Below are positions 62,934-64,000 of a DNA stretch of 64,000 nucleotides, piece after piece. The stretch lies in assembly GCF_024346955.1 (NCBI RefSeq), contig NZ_AP024883.1, forward strand, positions 2,294,001-2,358,000, read 5' to 3'. The translations under genes were made by a program, and so were the position numbers. The stretch is from Vibrio mangrovi. GTDB taxonomy: Bacteria > Pseudomonadota > Gammaproteobacteria > Enterobacterales > Vibrionaceae. The notes below the pieces were generated by a model that was not told where the DNA came from, searched no databases, and worked only from the letters and a program-made list of their open reading frames with translations. How positions within the stretch are numbered: position 1 is the stretch's first letter; every line of letters begins with the position of its first letter.

Positions 62934-63785
62934 TCAATTTGTTCCCAGCTTCAATTCGCCGGACTGACCGTAAGCTAACAGTGCTTCAATTAATTGGTGT
63001 AAAACAGCACCAACGCGCTGCTTTTTCGTGTGATCGAGTTGATAGTCCGGCTGATGTCCCTGATGCTGGTCTTGATGACGGTCGGCAAGATAAGTCGCCT
63101 GAGAAAGTTCCAGTTGAATGGCATGGATATGATGTTCCGGCTGACCAAAGTGGCGGGTAATATATCCGCCTTTGAAACGGCCATTGCATACATGGCTGAA
63201 TGAACTCTGACAAACAATGTCAGCCAGATTTGCCATCAGGTTCACCGGGCAGGCATGCCCATCATTATTGCCAAAATTAAAATCCGGTAGCGTCCCGTCA
63301 AACAACATCGGCACCTGAGCGGCAATACTGTGGGCATCGAACAGAATGGCATAGCCATGCTGTGCCTGAATCCGTTGTAGTTCTTCCCCGATTTTCTGAT
63401 GATAAGGAAGCCAGACTTCCGCTTTGATACGACTTTTAGTTGCTTCATCAAACTGCTGTCCTTCCAGAAATACCGCCTGATCAGAGAATAAAATCTCCGG
63501 AAACAGCCCGGTCGTCCGGCCGGCATACAGCGGCTTATCATCCACCGGGCGATTCAGGTCGATGACATAGCGGGAGTAGTTTGCATGGATGACGCTCACA
63601 TCCATCTGATTTAAGAAGTCATACAGTTCGGGCAGATACCAGTCTGTATCCGGAAGGTTTCTGGCGGCCTCTGTAAGTCTCTTCTCCATTTCTGGGAGCA
63701 GCACCGTACCGGAATGAGGCATACTGACTAAAAGCGAACTATTGCCCTGCCGAAAACTAAATGGCCTGTCGATTTGATTAGACAT
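62934..63785 (-). CDS. hutG: N-formylglutamate deformylase
   Basis: The 283-residue zinc hydrolase of the FGase family releases formate from N-formylglutamate. It has SLLVSMPHSGTVLLP near the start, TDWYLPELYDFL, SRYVIDLNRP, ILFDAHSIAAQVPMLF and GGYITRHFGQPEHHIHAIQLELSQATYL. This indicates the formylglutamate branch, which needs HutF, not the formimidoylglutamase (arginase-like) branch. A histidine/glutamine-rich insert (ADRHQDQHQGHQPDYQLDH) lies near the C-terminus. Its start overlaps the hutI stop by eight bases. Confidence 0.92.
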   Translation of the reverse strand: MSNQIDRPFSFRQGNSSLLVSMPHSGTVLLPEMEKRLTEAARNLPDTDWYLPELYDFLNQMDVSVIHANYSRYVIDLNRPVDDKPLYAGRTTGLFPEILFSDQAVFLEGQQFDEATKSRIKAEVWLPYHQKIGEELQRIQAQHGYAILFDAHSIAAQVPMLFDGTLPDFNFGNNDGHACPVNLMANLADIVCQSSFSHVCNGRFKGGYITRHFGQPEHHIHAIQLELSQATYLADRHQDQHQGHQPDYQLDHTKKQRVGAVLHQLIEALLAYGQSGELKLGTN

Positions 63786-64000
63786 GACTGATTTCCCCCG
63801 CTTTCACCCGTTTTTTCAGCAGATTACCACCAAGCCAGTAGCTGAGTTCCCCCGGACTGGTCACATCCCAACAGACAAAATCAGCGATTTTCCCGACACT
63901 CAGTTGCCCGTGGCTTTCCGCCAGCCCCAGTGCCTGTGCTGCATAAGTGGTTGTTGCTGCCAGTGCTTCTTCCGGTGTCAGACCAAACAGAGTGCAGGCC
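63778..64000 (-). CDS. hutI: imidazolonepropionase, C-terminal part (runs off the window)
   Basis: About 73 C-terminal residues are visible on the minus strand: ACTLFGLTPEEALAATTYAAQ, ALGLAESHGQLSVGKIADFV, and YWLGGNLLKKRVKAGEISHV before a TAA. This is the end of an amidohydrolase and fits HutI, which opens imidazolone propionate. HutF is a less likely alternative. The rest lies beyond base 64000. The stop overlaps the hutG ATG, so the genes are translationally coupled. Confidence 0.85.
   Translation of the reverse strand, partial: ACTLFGLTPEEALAATTTYAAQALGLAESHGQLSVGKIADFVCWDVTSPGELSYWLGGNLLKKRVKAGEISHV

Overview
The window looks like a chromosomal segment of a marine gammaproteobacterium, most likely Vibrionaceae. 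This rests on gene content and order recognised from memory; no search was run. The main landmarks are an Escherichia-like ffs/atl/ybaY/tesB/decR neighbourhood, a complete menFDHBCE cluster beside alaA, yhdT-panF, a hut operon, and many c-di-GMP and chemotaxis genes. A GH6 cellulase with CBM2, a PL9-like beta-helix protein and a CBM60-CE4 deacetylase suggest a strain that meets plant cell wall material.

Layout. 0-6 kb: YciT-type regulator, VOC protein, yhdT-panF, AraC regulator divergent from an aminotransferase. 5.9-13 kb: c-di-GMP and phosphorelay cluster (REC-PAS-GGDEF-EAL; REC-GGDEF; hybrid kinase with REC and HPt). 13-14 kb: arsC-arsH. 14.4-20 kb: a PadR-controlled module of an OxlT-type MFS transporter and an FMN/Fe-S/FAD ene-reductase, then a MarR regulator and an atypical SDR. 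20-24 kb: chemoreceptor, periplasmic binding protein, cyclophilin-like protein, and an AT-rich gap holding a second copy of the PadR-type operator. 24-26 kb: secreted cellulase. 26.5-38.8 kb: LysE exporter, aldo/keto reductase, 4.5S RNA, atl, ybaY, tesB, decR divergent from a cysteine-desulfhydrase-like enzyme, a YecD-like hydrolase, a Tim44-like protein, TetR, an MFS-acyltransferase fusion and a YeiH-type protein. 38.8-47.6 kb: menaquinone genes and alaA. 47.6-60.1 kb: an apparently inserted segment between alaA and yfbR. 60.2-64 kb: yfbR and hutI'-hutG-hutU.

The most unusual part is 52.4-57.4 kb. It holds four same-orientation copies of a roughly 470-bp non-coding repeat, each folding into about five hairpins. 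The stems differ between copies but keep pairing through compensatory changes, so the structure rather than the sequence seems conserved. Between and after the copies lie unrelated accessory genes: PL9-like lyase, CBM60-CE4 deacetylase, MNT-HEPN fusion with a frameshifted kptA, and a zinc-ribbon/Stv-like protein. Junctions fall near the same short sequence, giving a cassette-like arrangement with no recognisable integrase or transposase in the window.

A second lead is regulatory. A 22-bp ATGT-N8-ACAT-type operator in front of padR and the MFS/ene-reductase operon recurs with 19 of 22 identical bases about 440 bp upstream of the cellulase gene. This suggests that phenolic-acid sensing and cellulose attack could be linked.
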